Origin: Phyllobacteriaceae bacterium
Lineage (GTDB): Bacteria; Pseudomonadota; Alphaproteobacteria; Rhizobiales; Ancalomicrobiaceae
Direction: 5' to 3'
Assembly (NCBI GenBank): GCA_012517025.1
Contig: JAAYVT010000724.1
Location: 1-6,220 of the forward strand
DNA: 6,220 bases
The translations under genes were made by a program, and so were the position numbers. Shown here piece after piece: positions 5,074-6,220 of this stretch. The notes below the pieces were generated by a model. The model was not told the origin of the DNA and did not search any database. It saw nothing but the letters and a program-made list of their open reading frames with translations. Numbering within the stretch: position 1 is the stretch's first letter; the number at the start of each line of letters is the position of its first letter.

Positions 5074-6220
5074 TCACGGCGTCGGCAGGTCGATCTTCTC
5101 TTCCGCCGTCTCCGAGCCCTTCCGGTCGAGCAGCGCGTAGAGCAGGATCGCCCCGAAGGTGGCGGTGCCGATGCCGCCGAGGGTGAAGCCGCCGAGCTTC
5201 AAGGTGAGGTCGCCGGCGCCGGCGATCACCGCCGCCGCGGTGGTGATCAGGTTCTTGGTCTTGGAGAAGTCGACGCCGTGCTCGACCCAGATCCGCCCCG
5301 CCGTGGCGGTGATCAGGCCGAAGATGACGATCGACAGGCCGCCGATCACCGGCACCGGGATGGTGAGGATCAGCGCCCCGAACTTCGGCGAGAAGCCGAG
5401 CAGGATCGCCACCGCCGCCGCCACCACGAAGATCACGGTGGAATAGATCTTGGTGACCGCCATCACCCCCATGTTCTCTGCGTAGGTGGTGACGCCGGTG
5501 CCGCCGCACAGGCCGGAGAGGATTGTGGCGAGACCGTCGCCGAGGAAGGCGCGGCCGACGTAGCGGTCCATGTTGCGCCCGGTCATCGCGCCGATCGCCT
5601 TGACGTGTCCGAGGTTCTCGGCGACCAGGATGATCGCCACCGGGGCGATCAGCGCGATCGCGCTCGGCTGGAACACCGGCGCGACGAACTTCGGCAGGCC
5701 GAACCACGGCGCCGCCGCGATGCCGGAGAAGTCGATCGGCTTGGCCTCGCCCATCAGATTGGCGCCGCCGTAGTAGACGAGCCAGCCGACCGCGCCGCCG
5801 ATCAGCACCGGGATGCGCCGCAGCACGCCGGGCGCGTAGACCGCCGCCACGCCGACCGCGACGATGGTGACGAGACCGATCAGCCGGTCGAAGTCGGAGC
5901 CGGAGACGTTCTTGACCGCGATCGGCGCCAGATTGAGGCCGATCGCCGCGACGATGCCGCCGGTGACGACGGGCGGCATCAGCTTCTCGATCCAGCCGTG
6001 CCCGGCCTTCATGACGAGCAGGCCGATCGCCGCATAGAGCACGCCGGCCGCGACGATGCCGCCGAGGGCGACCGAAATGTTCGGATTGGGACCGGAGCCG
6101 GAATAGGCCGAGGCCGCGATCACCACGGCGATGAAGGAGAAGCTCGAGCCGAGGTAGGACGGCACCCGCCCCCCGACCACCAGGAAGAAGATCAGCGTGC
6201 CGATGCCGGAGAACAGCACC
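5074..6220 (-). CDS. NCS2-family uracil/xanthine permease (N terminus missing)
   Basis: About 381 residues to the C terminus are visible. The frame runs off the window edge, and the GTG at 6217-6219 is an internal Val, not a start; roughly 40-60 N-terminal residues are lacking compared with UraA. This inner-membrane proton symporter imports a nucleobase. Family signs are GRVPSYLGSSFSFI near the visible N terminus, many hydrophobic helices, LVAENLGHVKAIG with Glu201 and His205 (fragment numbering; equivalent to UraA Glu241 and His245), and TTYAENMGVMAVTKIYS with Glu248 (UraA Glu290). These Glu/His/Glu residues favour a uracil-type site over a xanthine-type one. The loop before the last motif reads GGTGV where E. 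coli UraA has GGPPN. The gene converges on the histidine kinase and shares its terminator. Its own promoter is outside the window. Exact substrate is uncertain, so no symbol is given. Confidence 0.9.
   Translation of the reverse strand, partial: VLFSGIGTLIFFLVVGGRVPSYLGSSFSFIAVVIAASAYSGSGPNPNISVALGGIVAAGVLYAAIGLLVMKAGHGWIEKLMPPVVTGGIVAAIGLNLAPIAVKNVSGSDFDRLIGLVTIVAVGVAAVYAPGVLRRIPVLIGGAVGWLVYYGGANLMGEAKPIDFSGIAAAPWFGLPKFVAPVFQPSAIALIAPVAIILVAENLGHVKAIGAMTGRNMDRYVGRAFLGDGLATILSGLCGGTGVTTYAENMGVMAVTKIYSTVIFVVAAAVAILLGFSPKFGALILTIPVPVIGGLSIVIFGLITATAGRIWVEHGVDFSKTKNLITTAAAVIAGAGDLTLKLGGFTLGGIGTATFGAILLYALLDRKGSETAEEKIDLPTP

Noticed and set aside
6217..6219. GTG as the start codon of the permease
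   Set aside because: NCS2 proteins have a further N-terminal segment and first helix before this point, so this is an internal Val and the gene continues past the window edge.

Overview
The window comes from a high-GC alphaproteobacterium, most likely of the order Hyphomicrobiales (Rhizobiales). The evidence is the strong G/C bias at third codon positions, the protein sequences themselves, and the order of a MarR-type regulator, an OmpR-type response regulator and a histidine kinase divergent from an ilvE-type aminotransferase. That order fits what I recall from this group, but I could not check it by search. All genes look like ordinary chromosomal genes. I see no transposase, phage gene, CRISPR array, tRNA or rRNA.

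Layout: (1) 1-637, plus strand: the 3' end of moaD and complete moaE, the two subunits of molybdopterin synthase, one base apart. (2) 638-758: a short convergent intergenic region with two tandem hairpins, probably a transcription stop. (3) 759-2107, minus strand: a branched-chain amino acid aminotransferase (ilvE), followed 26 bases later by a small secreted protein with three ricin-type beta-trefoil repeats. (4) 2108-2293: a divergent promoter region with an imperfect palindrome that could be a regulator's operator. (5) 2294-4985, plus strand: three overlapping genes (MarR regulator, response regulator, membrane histidine kinase), each joined to the next by an ATGA overlap. (6) 4986-5073: convergent intergenic region with a 10-bp stem-loop terminator. 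(7) 5074-6220, minus strand: most of an NCS2-family uracil/xanthine permease, whose N terminus lies beyond the window edge.

Functionally, moaD/moaE make molybdenum cofactor precursor. IlvE does the last step of Leu/Ile/Val synthesis or the first step of their breakdown. The permease would import a nucleobase. The regulatory operon is the most interesting block: a two-component pair with a MarR-type DNA-binding protein translated first from the same message. The MarR protein and response regulator resemble the PetP/PetR pair described in Rhodobacter capsulatus. I found no clearly new system. The points most worth a second look are the MarR plus two-component operon with its putative operator, and the small secreted beta-trefoil protein behind ilvE, which contains a nearly identical 22-base internal repeat.
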